Under the pieces are notes generated by a model. It had not been told where the DNA came from. It worked only from the letters and a program-made list of their open reading frames with translations, and made no database searches. The position numbers and the translations under genes are program-made. From UMGS1696 sp964457685 (lineage in GTDB: Bacteria > Bacillota > Clostridia > Oscillospirales > CAG-272), in NCBI GenBank assembly GCA_964457685.1, contig CAYWFS010000018.1, positions 1 to 37,555 on the forward strand: 37,555 bases of DNA, given 5' to 3'. Of this stretch, positions 24,324 to 33,343 are shown piece by piece (within the stretch, counting starts at the first letter, position 1; every line of letters begins with the position of its first letter).

Positions 24324-27158
24324 TTGCCAAATTACGTTTCAGTCCGCGGTGCAAGGGCAAATAATTTAAAAAATATAAACGTCGATATTCCCAGAGATAA
24401 GCTCGTCGTTGTAACAGGTCTGTCAGGCTCCGGTAAATCATCCCTCGCTTTCGATACAGTGTACGCAGAGGGTCACAGAAGATTTGTAGAGTCTCTTTCG
24501 TCGTACGCAAGAATGTTTATCGGTCAGATGGATAAACCCGATGTCGATTCAATCGAGGGCCTTTCCCCCGCAATTTCAATCGACCAGAAAACCACATCAA
24601 AAAACCCACGCTCCACAGTCGGTACAGTCACCGAAATCTATGACTACCTCCGACTCCTCTACGCAAGACTCGGTACCCCACATTGCCCCATATGCGGTAA
24701 GGAAATCCGCCAAACCTCGCAGGACGTAATCGTCGATAAAATTATGTCCTTTCCCGAGGGAGAAAGATTTATGGTGCTGTCTCCCGTCGTCAGAGGTAAA
24801 AAGGGAAGACACGAAAAGCTCCTTGCCGATGCAAAAAAGAACGGCTACGCAAGAGTCCGTGTTGACGGAATTATATACGACCTCGGAGACGAAATTGCAC
24901 TCGATAAAAACCTCCGCCATACAGTCGAAATCGTCATAGACCGACTCGTTATGAAAAACGATATAAGAGTTCGCCTCTCCGACTCCGTTGAATGTGCAGC
25001 CCGTGAATCCGATGGCTACGTTACAGTTGTAACCGTTCCGAGAGAGGGAGATGCCATAACATATGAGTATTCAACAAACTATGCCTGCCCCGAGCATGGC
25101 GTAAGCTTCGGTGAGCTTGAACCCCGTATGTTTTCGTTCAATAATCCGTTCGGTGCTTGCCCTACCTGTACCGGTCTCGGAGTTCTCCGTTCGGTTGACC
25201 CCGATAAAATAATCCCCGATGATAAGCTATCCCTTTCCGAGGGTGCAGTCGCCGTGAACGGTTTTAAAACTGTGACCGATGACAGCTGGAACGGTCCGCT
25301 TATCATGGCTGCCATCTCAAAATACGGTGCAACACTCGATATGCCGATCTGCGACTACCCGAAAGCCGCTTATGATGTCCTTCTCCACGGCTCACCCGAT
25401 ATGCATACAGTCACACGTCACTTCGGAGGTAAGTCTCAAACGCAAACCACTACCTTCGACGGACTTCTTAAAATGATTGAAAACAGAGCAGAGCCGAATG
25501 CATGGGAGCATGAATATTATGAGCAGTTCCTCACCGATAGAGAATGCCCCGAATGCCATGGTGCAAAGCTGAAAGCCGAATCCCTCGCTGTAACAATAGG
25601 CGGTAAAAATATCCACGAGTTCTGCTCTCTTTCCATAAACGATGCCCTCGATTTCACAAACAGCCTTGTCTTCGGCGAAAGCGAAATGACAGTCGCACGT
25701 GAAATTTTAAAGGAGCTTAAAGCAAGACTCGGATTTTTGAATGCCGTGGGTCTGAATTACCTCTCCCTTGCACGAAAATCCTCCACTCTCTCGGGCGGTG
25801 AAGCTCAGAGAATCCGTCTTGCTACTCAAATAGGCTCAGCTCTTGCCGGAGTGCTGTATATCCTCGATGAGCCGTCAATAGGTCTGCACCAAAGAGATAA
25901 CTCTAAGCTCATAAATACCCTGAAAAGCCTAAGAGACCTCGGAAACTCCGTTATAGTGGTCGAGCATGACGAGGAAACAATGCAGGAAGCCGACTATATC
26001 ATAGACATAGGCCCGCGGGCAGGTGTCCATGGCGGTGAGGTCGTAGCCTGCGGCACCCCCGAAGAAGTTGCGGCAAACGAAAACTCCATAACCGGAGACT
26101 ACCTCTCGGGCAGACGTAAAATAGAAGTGCCGAAAACAAGACGTGTCGGTAACGGAAAAACGCTTAGCATAGTCGGTGCTAAGGAAAATAACCTTAAAAA
26201 CGTCACCGCAAGCTTTCCCCTCGGTTGCTTTACCTGCGTAACGGGTGTGTCGGGATCGGGTAAATCATCCCTTGTAAATTCCATCCTCTATAAAGCCCTT
26301 GCACGTCAGCTTATGAGAGCGATAACCTACCCCGGTAAATACGAAAGAATAGACGGAGTGGAAAATCTTGACAAAATAATTGCGATAGACCAGTCTCCGA
26401 TAGGCAGAACCCCACGCTCAAACCCCGCAACCTATACGGGTCTGTTCAACGATATTCGTACACTGTTCGCAAAAACTCCCACCGCAAAGGCAAGAGGCTA
26501 TACAAGCGGTCGATTCTCCTTTAACGTGAAGGGAGGACGCTGTGAAGCCTGTGAGGGAGACGGCGTGAAAAAAATAGAAATGCACTTTCTTCCCGATGTG
26601 TACGTCACCTGCGATGTCTGCCACGGTAAGAGATATAACAGAGATACCCTTGACGTAAAATATAAAGAAAAAAGTATTTCCGATGTGCTTGATATGACTG
26701 CGGAGGAGGGTGCGGAGTTCTTCCGTGATATTCCGAAGATTGCGTCAAAGCTCCGTTGCCTCTGCGATGTGGGACTCGGATATATTAAAATCGGTCAGTC
26801 TTCAACCACTCTTTCGGGAGGAGAAGCACAAAGAGTCAAGCTTGCAACCGAGCTTTCGAGAAAGGCAACCGGAAAGACCCTGTATGTGCTTGACGAGCCG
26901 ACAACGGGACTTCATACTGCCGATGTTGAAAAGCTGATCGGAATCTTGCAGTCTCTTACAGACGGTGGAAATACCGTTGTCGTGATAGAGCATAACCTTG
27001 ACGTGATAAAGTGTGCCGACTATATAATCGACATGGGACCCGAGGGTGGAGACGGAGGAGGAACGATAATCGCCTGCGGAACTCCCGAGGAGGTTGCGGC
27101 AAACGAAGTCTCATACACGGGAAAATACCTTGCACAAAAGCTGAGTATAGGAGAATAG
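24324..27158 (+). CDS. uvrA: Excinuclease ABC subunit A
   Basis: Damage-recognition ATPase of nucleotide excision repair; it forms a dimer and loads UvrB at lesions. At 944 residues it has full family length. Two ABC ATPase modules are complete: Walker A GLSGSGKSSLA (about 33) and GVSGSGKSSLV (about 641), signatures LSGGEAQRIRLA and LSGGEAQRVKLA, and Walker B LYILDEPSIGLH and LYVLDEPTTGLH. The zinc modules are visible as CPEHG ... CPTCTGLG and CEACEGDG ... CDVCHGKRYN. Translation starts at a TTG with AAGGAG six bases upstream; an in-frame ATT lies one codon before it, and ATG is absent. No uvrB or uvrC is in the window. Confidence 0.97.
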   Translation: MPNYVSVRGARANNLKNINVDIPRDKLVVVTGLSGSGKSSLAFDTVYAEGHRRFVESLSSYARMFIGQMDKPDVDSIEGLSPAISIDQKTTSKNPRSTVGTVTEIYDYLRLLYARLGTPHCPICGKEIRQTSQDVIVDKIMSFPEGERFMVLSPVVRGKKGRHEKLLADAKKNGYARVRVDGIIYDLGDEIALDKNLRHTVEIVIDRLVMKNDIRVRLSDSVECAARESDGYVTVVTVPREGDAITYEYSTNYACPEHGVSFGELEPRMFSFNNPFGACPTCTGLGVLRSVDPDKIIPDDKLSLSEGAVAVNGFKTVTDDSWNGPLIMAAISKYGATLDMPICDYPKAAYDVLLHGSPDMHTVTRHFGGKSQTQTTTFDGLLKMIENRAEPNAWEHEYYEQFLTDRECPECHGAKLKAESLAVTIGGKNIHEFCSLSINDALDFTNSLVFGESEMTVAREILKELKARLGFLNAVGLNYLSLARKSSTLSGGEAQRIRLATQIGSALAGVLYILDEPSIGLHQRDNSKLINTLKSLRDLGNSVIVVEHDEETMQEADYIIDIGPRAGVHGGEVVACGTPEEVAANENSITGDYLSGRRKIEVPKTRRVGNGKTLSIVGAKENNLKNVTASFPLGCFTCVTGVSGSGKSSLVNSILYKALARQLMRAITYPGKYERIDGVENLDKIIAIDQSPIGRTPRSNPATYTGLFNDIRTLFAKTPTAKARGYTSGRFSFNVKGGRCEACEGDGVKKIEMHFLPDVYVTCDVCHGKRYNRDTLDVKYKEKSISDVLDMTAEEGAEFFRDIPKIASKLRCLCDVGLGYIKIGQSSTTLSGGEAQRVKLATELSRKATGKTLYVLDEPTTGLHTADVEKLIGILQSLTDGGNTVVVIEHNLDVIKCADYIIDMGPEGGDGGGTIIACGTPEEVAANEVSYTGKYLAQKLSIGE

Positions 27159-27240
27159 CGTGAAAATTCAATGGCTCCAAAATCGAAATGTCACCTGTTT
27201 CACGCACAAAAACTGTTTGTACCGCCACTACTGCGGGCGG
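27158..27240 (+). other. Hairpins in the uvrA-ligA spacer
   Basis: GCGTGAAA (27158-27165) pairs with TTTCACGC (27198-27205) across a 32-base loop, beginning at the last base of the uvrA stop. CCGCC (27222-27226) pairs with GGCGG (27236-27240) just before the ligA start region. Neither is followed by a T-run, so these are not ordinary terminators. They may affect mRNA stability or ligA initiation, which is inference. Confidence 0.4.
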
Positions 27241-27253
27241 AATGGAGAATAAT

Positions 27254-29299
27254 ATGGAAAATAAAGAAATATTGTCGCTTGATACCGCACGAGAAAGAGT
27301 TAAAGCTCTGCGTGACGAAATAGAACGTGCGGCGGATAAATACTATAACGAGGACTCCCCCGAAATATCGGACTACGAATATGACATGATGTTCGATGAG
27401 CTGAAAAAGCTTGAAGAAAAATACCCCGAGCTTGATATTCCGACCTCTCCCACTCATAAGGTAGGCGGAAAAGCGTCGGAGAAGTTTGAAAAGGTAACTC
27501 ACCCCGTAAAAATGGGAAGCCTTTCCGATGTTTTCTCCGAGGACGAGCTTAGAGCATTCCTTACTCGAACTACCGAGCAGCTTAAATCGGAGGGAATAGC
27601 AGAGGGTGATATTTTATATTCCGTTGAGCCGAAAATAGACGGTCTTTCCGTGTCAGTAACCTATAAAAACGGCAGACTTACCCTCGGTGCAACAAGAGGA
27701 GACGGTATAGTCGGCGAAAACATCACGGAAAACATCCTCACCATAGACGGAGTACCGCATAACGTCAATGAAAACCTCGATTTCACCGTGCGTGGAGAGG
27801 TGTATATGCCCCGTGCCGTGTTCGAGAGACTGAACGAAATAAAGGAAGAAAACGGCGAAAAGCTCCTTGCAAACCCGAGAAATGCCGCAGCAGGCTCACT
27901 CAGACGACTGGAAGCATCAGAAACCGCCGCCGCACACCTCGATATATTCGTGTTCAACTATCAGGCAGGCTCTCTATATGCTGATAGTCATACCCCGACA
28001 ACGCATGAGGAAACAATCCGCCGTATAGAGGAGCTTGGCTTCCACACGATAAAAATAAAGACCGTTACATCCTCCCACAACGAAATAATAGAGGCTGTAC
28101 GCATGATAGGAGAGTCAAGGGATTCTCTCCCCTACGACATAGACGGTGCGGTGGTGAAGATAAATTCACTAAGTCAGAGAAAGCTTCTCGGCGAGACTAC
28201 ATCCGTACCGAAATGGGCGGCGGCATTCAAATATCCCCCGGAGAAAAAGGAAACAAAGCTCATTGACATAGAAACAAACGTCGGAAGAACCGGAGTCCTC
28301 ACACCTCTTGCAATCCTCGAGCCGGTCAGACTTGCCGGAACCACCGTATCACGTGCCACACTTCACAACCTCGATATAATCAGAGAAAGGGATATTCGTG
28401 TCGGAGACTATGTTCTTGTGCAAAAGGCAGGAGATATAATCCCGGAAATCGTGGCTTCCGTAAAGGAAAAGAGAAACGGAGACGAAAAAATCTTCAACTT
28501 CCCCGAAAAATGCCCGTCATGCGGTGAGAGAGTGTTCACGGACTCTGAGGACGGCGGTATATGCAGATGTGAAAACCCCGCTTGTCCGGCACAGCTTGAA
28601 AGAGGGCTTGTCCACTTCGCTCACGCAATGTCAATAGACGGAATGGGTCCCGCTGTCGTAAAGGCTCTCATAGACGAGGGACTTCTCACGGACGCAGGAG
28701 ATATATATTCCCTGAAGAAGGAGGATATTGCCGCACTTCCGAGAATGGGCGAAAAATCTGCGGAAAATCTTCTTGCCGCTATAGAAAAGTCAAAAACCGC
28801 GGGAGGTGAGCGTGTTCTGTCTGCACTCGGAATCCGTCATACGGGAGAAGCGGGAGCGGCGGCATTGATAGCACACTTCGGTTCTGTAGAGGCGGTAATG
28901 AACGCAGGCGAGGATGAGCTTTCCGCTGTCGATGACGTGGGAGAGATAACCTCACATACAATAAAGGAGTATTTCGCACTCCCCGAATCGAGAACTCTTA
29001 TCGAAAAGCTGAAAAACGCAGGTGTGGATCTCAGCTCAAAGAGGGAAAACAAGACCGTCTCCGAGGTGAATGAGCTGGTTTTCGGCAAGACCTTTGTGCT
29101 GACGGGTACTCTCCCCACCATGACGAGAAACGAAGCCTCCGAGCTTATCAAGGCTCACGGTGGACGTGTTTCGGGAAGTGTATCGAAGAAAACCGACTAC
29201 GTTCTTGCAGGAGAGGACGCAGGCTCAAAGCTGACAAAGGCAAACGAGCTTGGTGTTCGTGTGATAAGCGAGGAAGAGCTGAAGGAGATGCTTGAATGA
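27254..29299 (+). CDS. ligA: NAD-dependent DNA ligase
   Basis: Seals nicks in replication and repair, using NAD as the adenylate donor. I chose the ATG at 27254 (681 residues) because GGAG at 27244-27247 lies six bases upstream and the family's N-terminal NAD-binding helices begin there. The frame is open back to 27188, but the extra residues look non-native. Adenylation Lys127 lies in EPKIDGLSVSV. The OB fold, the zinc finger (CPSCGE ... CRCENPACPAQL, about 419-447), the helix-hairpin-helix region (LPRMGEKSAENLLAAIE) and a C-terminal BRCT domain (about 605-681) are all present. The stop overlaps the next gene in ATGA. With uvrA upstream it forms a repair gene pair. Confidence 0.97.
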   Translation: MENKEILSLDTARERVKALRDEIERAADKYYNEDSPEISDYEYDMMFDELKKLEEKYPELDIPTSPTHKVGGKASEKFEKVTHPVKMGSLSDVFSEDELRAFLTRTTEQLKSEGIAEGDILYSVEPKIDGLSVSVTYKNGRLTLGATRGDGIVGENITENILTIDGVPHNVNENLDFTVRGEVYMPRAVFERLNEIKEENGEKLLANPRNAAAGSLRRLEASETAAAHLDIFVFNYQAGSLYADSHTPTTHEETIRRIEELGFHTIKIKTVTSSHNEIIEAVRMIGESRDSLPYDIDGAVVKINSLSQRKLLGETTSVPKWAAAFKYPPEKKETKLIDIETNVGRTGVLTPLAILEPVRLAGTTVSRATLHNLDIIRERDIRVGDYVLVQKAGDIIPEIVASVKEKRNGDEKIFNFPEKCPSCGERVFTDSEDGGICRCENPACPAQLERGLVHFAHAMSIDGMGPAVVKALIDEGLLTDAGDIYSLKKEDIAALPRMGEKSAENLLAAIEKSKTAGGERVLSALGIRHTGEAGAAALIAHFGSVEAVMNAGEDELSAVDDVGEITSHTIKEYFALPESRTLIEKLKNAGVDLSSKRENKTVSEVNELVFGKTFVLTGTLPTMTRNEASELIKAHGGRVSGSVSKKTDYVLAGEDAGSKLTKANELGVRVISEEELKEMLE

Positions 29300-30273
29300 C
29301 TCTTGCGATAACTGTAGTCTCCGTAATTCTTCTGCTTGCCCTTGCCGTTACGCTTGGAGCAGGGTACTATATGTATCGATTCTGTACAGTGCGTGACAAC
29401 AGCGGAAAACGGCAGAAAAACTACTGGGAGACCCCTCTTGAAGTGTCGTCAAGCTACTCGGATGAGGTCAGAGCAACAATGCTTGAGGGGGAAGAATATA
29501 TAAAGTCTCACATAACGGAGGTACACCGCATAAAATCGCATGACGGACTTACCCTTGTCGCACATTCCGTTGAGGGAGAGTCGAATATGAGTCCGAGAGG
29601 GGTCGTCGTTATGTCTCACGGCTATCGTTCTCATGCGGTAAACGACTTCTCATGTGCCGTAAAAGCCATGAACGAGCGTGGATTTATATGCTTGCTCATT
29701 GACCAAAGGGGACACGGCTACAGCGAGGGTAACAAAATAGGCTTCGGAGCAACGGAAAAATACGATATTGTTCGCTGGTGTGCATATGCAGGGGAGCATT
29801 TCGACTTGCCGGTGGTGCTTGACGGAGTTTCAATGGGTTCGTCAATACTTATGATGGGCGGCGAGGTCGGTTACCCCGATTGTGTCCGTGCGATAATATG
29901 CGACTGCGGCTACTCGAATCAGGGTGAAATATGCCGTCTTACCTTGAAAAAATGGTTCGGATTACCGCCGTTTCCCGTTTACTATGCGGCAAAGCTGTTT
30001 ATAAGGCTTTTCGCAGGCTATGATATAGACAAAACGGACACGGAAAAAGGACTTGCCGAGCTTAAAAAGAGAAAGCTTCCAATGCTTATCGCACACGGAG
30101 ACGCAGACGGATTTGTTCCCTACAGCATGAGTGAGCATAACTATTCCGTAGTGCAAAACGATAATGTCGAGATGTTCACAGCGGAGGGAGCAGACCACGG
30201 AATGTCGTTCCTTGTAAAAAAAGACGAATATTCCGCGGCGATAGACAGACTTTTCGACCGTGCGGGACTGTAA
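29296..30273 (+). CDS. Membrane-anchored alpha/beta hydrolase
   Basis: A 325-residue serine hydrolase with one N-terminal membrane helix (about 4-28). The oxyanion region HGYRSHAVND, the nucleophile elbow GVSMGSS, the acidic residue in LIAHGDADGFVP and the histidine in GADHGMS give a complete Ser-Asp-His triad. LLIDQRGHGYSEG is the typical strand-turn before the elbow. Its start overlaps the ligA stop (ATGA), with AAGGAG 8 bases upstream, so it is translated in step with ligA. The substrate is unknown; an esterase or peptidase-like role is possible. It is the last gene before the convergent intergenic region. Confidence 0.85.
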   Translation: MTLAITVVSVILLLALAVTLGAGYYMYRFCTVRDNSGKRQKNYWETPLEVSSSYSDEVRATMLEGEEYIKSHITEVHRIKSHDGLTLVAHSVEGESNMSPRGVVVMSHGYRSHAVNDFSCAVKAMNERGFICLLIDQRGHGYSEGNKIGFGATEKYDIVRWCAYAGEHFDLPVVLDGVSMGSSILMMGGEVGYPDCVRAIICDCGYSNQGEICRLTLKKWFGLPPFPVYYAAKLFIRLFAGYDIDKTDTEKGLAELKKRKLPMLIAHGDADGFVPYSMSEHNYSVVQNDNVEMFTAEGADHGMSFLVKKDEYSAAIDRLFDRAGL

Positions 30274-30287
30274 AAAGGCATATACCC

Positions 30288-30539
30288 TGTGGAAAACTCA
30301 TAGCAGTGGAAAACTAAGTCGGAAATCGGAAGTATGTTCGGTCGTTTTTTCGGCAAAAAGCTCAAAAAATGTATGTATGCAACGAATATACACGCATTCA
30401 AGTTAATTATGTGGTGTTTTAAGTTAATTTAATATACTTTAAGACCCCTCAAAAAACGAGTTTCAGACAAATGTTTTGAACAGCCTGTTGAAAACGGTGT
30501 TGATAAGTTATCCTCTAAGCGATATAACCCTGTGGAAAA
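30288..30539. other. Cluster of DnaA-box-like sequences in a convergent intergenic region
   Basis: Compared with TGTGGATAA (reverse of TTATCCACA), one-mismatch sites are TGTGGAAAA at 30288-30296 and 30531-30539, and TGTTGATAA at 30498-30506. Two-mismatch sites are 30305-30313, 30486-30494 and, inverted, TTATCCTCT at 30508-30516. An AT-rich stretch lies between (about 30400-30440). The flanking genes are not origin genes and converge here, which argues against oriC. The rest of 30274-30575 shows no gene. Confidence 0.35.
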
Positions 30540-30575
30540 GTCTCCGAAAAAACGCAGGTTTTCAAAAGAATACGA

Positions 30576-30628
30576 CAAAAAGCAATCGAGTACAAGTGAA
30601 AGCTCACAAATACACGATTGCTTTTTTG
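30576..30628. terminator. Bidirectional intrinsic terminator between convergent operons
   Basis: AAAAAGCAATCG (30577-30588) pairs perfectly with CGATTGCTTTTT (30615-30626). An inner GTGA (30596-30599) pairs with TCAC (30604-30607). T-runs follow the stem on both strands. It can end the ligA-hydrolase transcript and the valS-murJ-glycosyltransferase transcript. Confidence 0.88.
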
Positions 30629-30649
30629 TGTAAAATATACAGATGGGGA

Positions 30650-31783
30650 TTAACGCTTGTTTTTGGAGTGCTTGCTGTACGAATCGAGATAAAGCCGCTC
30701 AAGCTGACGTGTCATGGCAGAGGCTGTGAATTTCTTCTCGTACATCTCATATGCACCGTCGGAAAGTCTTGCGTGCAGTGCGGAGTCCGAGATTATCTCG
30801 CATATCTTCTCCGCCATTGCGTGGGGGTCTCTTTCAGGCACAAGGAAGCCGTTTATGCCATCGCTTATCATGTAAGGATTTCCTCCGTATGTGGTAGCGA
30901 TTGCAGGCACGGACAGGCTCATTCCCTCAGACAGTGCAAGGGAGGAGGTCTCGGTTCCTACAGAGCAGTTGAGATTCAGGTGCATAATGTTGTAGTACGG
31001 TGCAACATCGCTTACAAATCCCGTGAATATCACGTTTTTTGCAATACCAAGCTCATTTGCCATGTTGCGAAGCTTTTCTTCCTCACTTCCGCCTCCTATG
31101 ATAAGGAAGTATGTGTTCGGATAGCGTGAAAGAACCTCTTTTGCACTTTCAAGCAGGTATCTGTGACCCTTGTATTCCTCAAGCCTTGCCGAAATTCCGC
31201 AGACAAACGAGTCCTCCCCGATACCGAGCGATTTTCTCAGCGTGCTTCTTTCTTCCGCAGAGGTTTCACGCATTTTCTCAACACCGTTTATGATGACCGT
31301 TATCTTTTTTTCGTCTACTCCGGTTTCGGTGAGATTGTCCGCCGCCGCCTTTGCCACAGCAACAATATCGGTAGCAAGAGTGTCGTTTATAAATCCGTTT
31401 ATCTGCTTGCCCGGGAAGGTGGTGAGCTTTTTCGACTGCGGAAACGCACAGTGCCTTGTGTAGAATCTGCAAGGAACACGGCAGAAATATGCACTGAGCT
31501 TACCCGAGAACGAGGAGTGCGTGTGTACTATATCCGGCTTCCACTTCTTTATAATCTCCGTTATTTCGGAAACAGCGGAGAAATCAAGGCTCTTGTCCGC
31601 ACCATGCTCTATTTCAAGCACTTCCCAGCCCTCATTTTCAACGCAAGGTTTAAGCTGAGAGTTTTTCGGCAGGACAACCTTAATGTCAAACTGCTCTTTG
31701 TCGAAGTTGTGGAGATAGTTTACGAGAAGTCTTCCGGCACCGCCTATGTTTGTGTCGGTGAGTATGTTCAGTAGCTTTATCAT
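30650..31783 (-). CDS. GT4-type glycosyltransferase
   Basis: A retaining GT-B glycosyltransferase that transfers sugar from a nucleotide-sugar donor, 377 residues, cytoplasmic or membrane-associated. The N-terminal acceptor domain begins LLNILTDTNIGGAGRLLVNY. HTHSSFSGKLSAYF follows near 91. The donor domain has CGISARLEEYKGHRYLLESA (about 214) and the E-x7-E signature in ETSSLALSEGM. Its start overlaps the murJ stop by 4 bases, so it is translationally coupled to the lipid II flippase. A role in cell-wall or surface glycan building is inferred from that neighbour; the acceptor is unknown. It is the last gene of the T-box-controlled operon. Confidence 0.9.
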   Translation of the reverse strand: MIKLLNILTDTNIGGAGRLLVNYLHNFDKEQFDIKVVLPKNSQLKPCVENEGWEVLEIEHGADKSLDFSAVSEITEIIKKWKPDIVHTHSSFSGKLSAYFCRVPCRFYTRHCAFPQSKKLTTFPGKQINGFINDTLATDIVAVAKAAADNLTETGVDEKKITVIINGVEKMRETSAEERSTLRKSLGIGEDSFVCGISARLEEYKGHRYLLESAKEVLSRYPNTYFLIIGGGSEEEKLRNMANELGIAKNVIFTGFVSDVAPYYNIMHLNLNCSVGTETSSLALSEGMSLSVPAIATTYGGNPYMISDGINGFLVPERDPHAMAEKICEIISDSALHARLSDGAYEMYEKKFTASAMTRQLERLYLDSYSKHSKNKR

Positions 31784-33336
31784 TGCGTATCCTCTCCTTT
31801 TTTCACCCGTGAACGCACAAATCCGATGATAAGAGACGTTTCCGAGCTTTTTATAACCGCGGTGACTGCGACATATACTGCGACTCCGACAAGAGTGGGC
31901 AGAATAAGTGCATTAAGCCTTGAGTCAAGTGTGACATTCCACGAGAACAGCACGACAGAGACACCCATGACAAGTGCGGAGATGATGGATTTTATAATAT
32001 CCGCCGAGTCGGTCTTGTCGTGGATAAGAAGTCCTCTCTTGTATGCGAAGATAAGGTTTATCACCATGTTTACAGCAGAAACTGCCGAGGTGACAAGTGC
32101 AACTCCGCCCGTTGTAAGATATGAGCCGAGGAGAAGAACGAGAATCACGTTCACGCACATCGCACATATTGCGGAAAGCATGGGTATCTTGTTGTCCTCG
32201 GCAGCGAAAAACGCCTTTGTGAGTATCTCATTTGCGGCATTGAACACCATTCCGACAGCATAACAGGTAAGAGCCTCTGCCGTGAGAAGTGTGTCTGCGT
32301 GCGTAAAGCTTCCGTTTTCGTATATCAGTGCGATGAACGGCTCCGACAAAACCGCAACTCCGACGGAAATCGGTGCGATTATGTAGGTGAGAGTTCGGAG
32401 TGACGTGCGTGTGAGACGGGATGCCTCAGTGCGGTTACCCTCTGCTGCCGATTTGGAAAAATACGGAAACAGAAGGTTTGTCGCAACGAACGAGAAAAGT
32501 CCCACAATGATGATATAAAGCTTGTTTGCGTAGCCGAGAGCGGTTATTGCACGTCCGTTTTCGATTCCCGAGGCAATTCTTGTGTTGATAAGACTGCACA
32601 AGGGAGTAGTCCATGTGGCAAGAAGAATAGGCACGATATTTTTTGCGGCTCGCTTTATGTCGGGGGTGTTTATCTTTGCACGGGGAGAGAAACGCAGACC
32701 CTTTTTAAGTGAAGTCGGAAGCTGAACGAGAGCCTGCATTGCCCAACCTGCAAGGAGAGAGACGGAAAGACCGTATACGCTGTACTTATCCGAAAGAGTC
32801 AGGAGATATACGCACATTATTATGTTTGAGGTCAGCGATATTACGGCAGGCAGATTGTATTCGCCCTCGGACTGCAAAAATCCGACAAATGAGAACGCAA
32901 GCCCGACAAATATCACCATCGGAAACATTATACGGGTAAGAGATACCGAAAGTGCGGCGGTCTCTGCTGACAGCTCGGGAGCTATAAGTGAGACAAGAAG
33001 CGGTGCGAATACCTCTCCTATCACGGTTACGGCAGTCGTGATGAGCAGGATCAGGTTTATATAAGACGAAAGAAACGACAGAGCGTCCTTTTTGCCCCTC
33101 TTTACGGAAACAGAGTTGTATATCGGGATGAATGCCGAGGTAACGACTCCTCCGAGGATGAAATCGAATATGGTGAGAGGGAGCTTTGACGCAGTCTCGT
33201 ATGCTATGGCAAGCTCACTTGTGCCGAACTCACGGGCGATAAGTACATCTCTGACAAGTCCCATGACCTTGGAGACAAGGATTATTATCCCCATTAAAAA
33301 CGCAGAAAACGCAAACGAACGATTTTTCTTCAACAT
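31780..33336 (-). CDS. murJ: Lipid II flippase MurJ (MviN family)
   Basis: A polytopic flippase that moves undecaprenyl-linked lipid II across the membrane for peptidoglycan synthesis, 518 residues with about 14 membrane segments. Family marks are SKVMGLVRDVLIAREFG at the N-terminus, FIPIYNSV near 70, and GRAITALGYANKLYIIIVGL near 275. The stop of the upstream methyltransferase lies inside the ribosome binding site (TAAGGAG), three bases before the ATG. A TTG one codon later has better spacing and may be the true start. A basic tail (SRVKKGEDTQ) ends the protein. Its co-transcription with valS under a T-box ties wall synthesis to charging of tRNA-Val. Confidence 0.93.
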   Translation of the reverse strand: MLKKNRSFAFSAFLMGIIILVSKVMGLVRDVLIAREFGTSELAIAYETASKLPLTIFDFILGGVVTSAFIPIYNSVSVKRGKKDALSFLSSYINLILLITTAVTVIGEVFAPLLVSLIAPELSAETAALSVSLTRIMFPMVIFVGLAFSFVGFLQSEGEYNLPAVISLTSNIIMCVYLLTLSDKYSVYGLSVSLLAGWAMQALVQLPTSLKKGLRFSPRAKINTPDIKRAAKNIVPILLATWTTPLCSLINTRIASGIENGRAITALGYANKLYIIIVGLFSFVATNLLFPYFSKSAAEGNRTEASRLTRTSLRTLTYIIAPISVGVAVLSEPFIALIYENGSFTHADTLLTAEALTCYAVGMVFNAANEILTKAFFAAEDNKIPMLSAICAMCVNVILVLLLGSYLTTGGVALVTSAVSAVNMVINLIFAYKRGLLIHDKTDSADIIKSIISALVMGVSVVLFSWNVTLDSRLNALILPTLVGVAVYVAVTAVIKSSETSLIIGFVRSRVKKGEDTQ

Positions 33337-33343
33337 TAACTCC

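Noticed and set aside
30274..30650. Chromosomal replication origin
   Set aside because: The DnaA-like sites are degenerate, dnaA/dnaN/recF are absent, and flanking operons converge rather than diverge.
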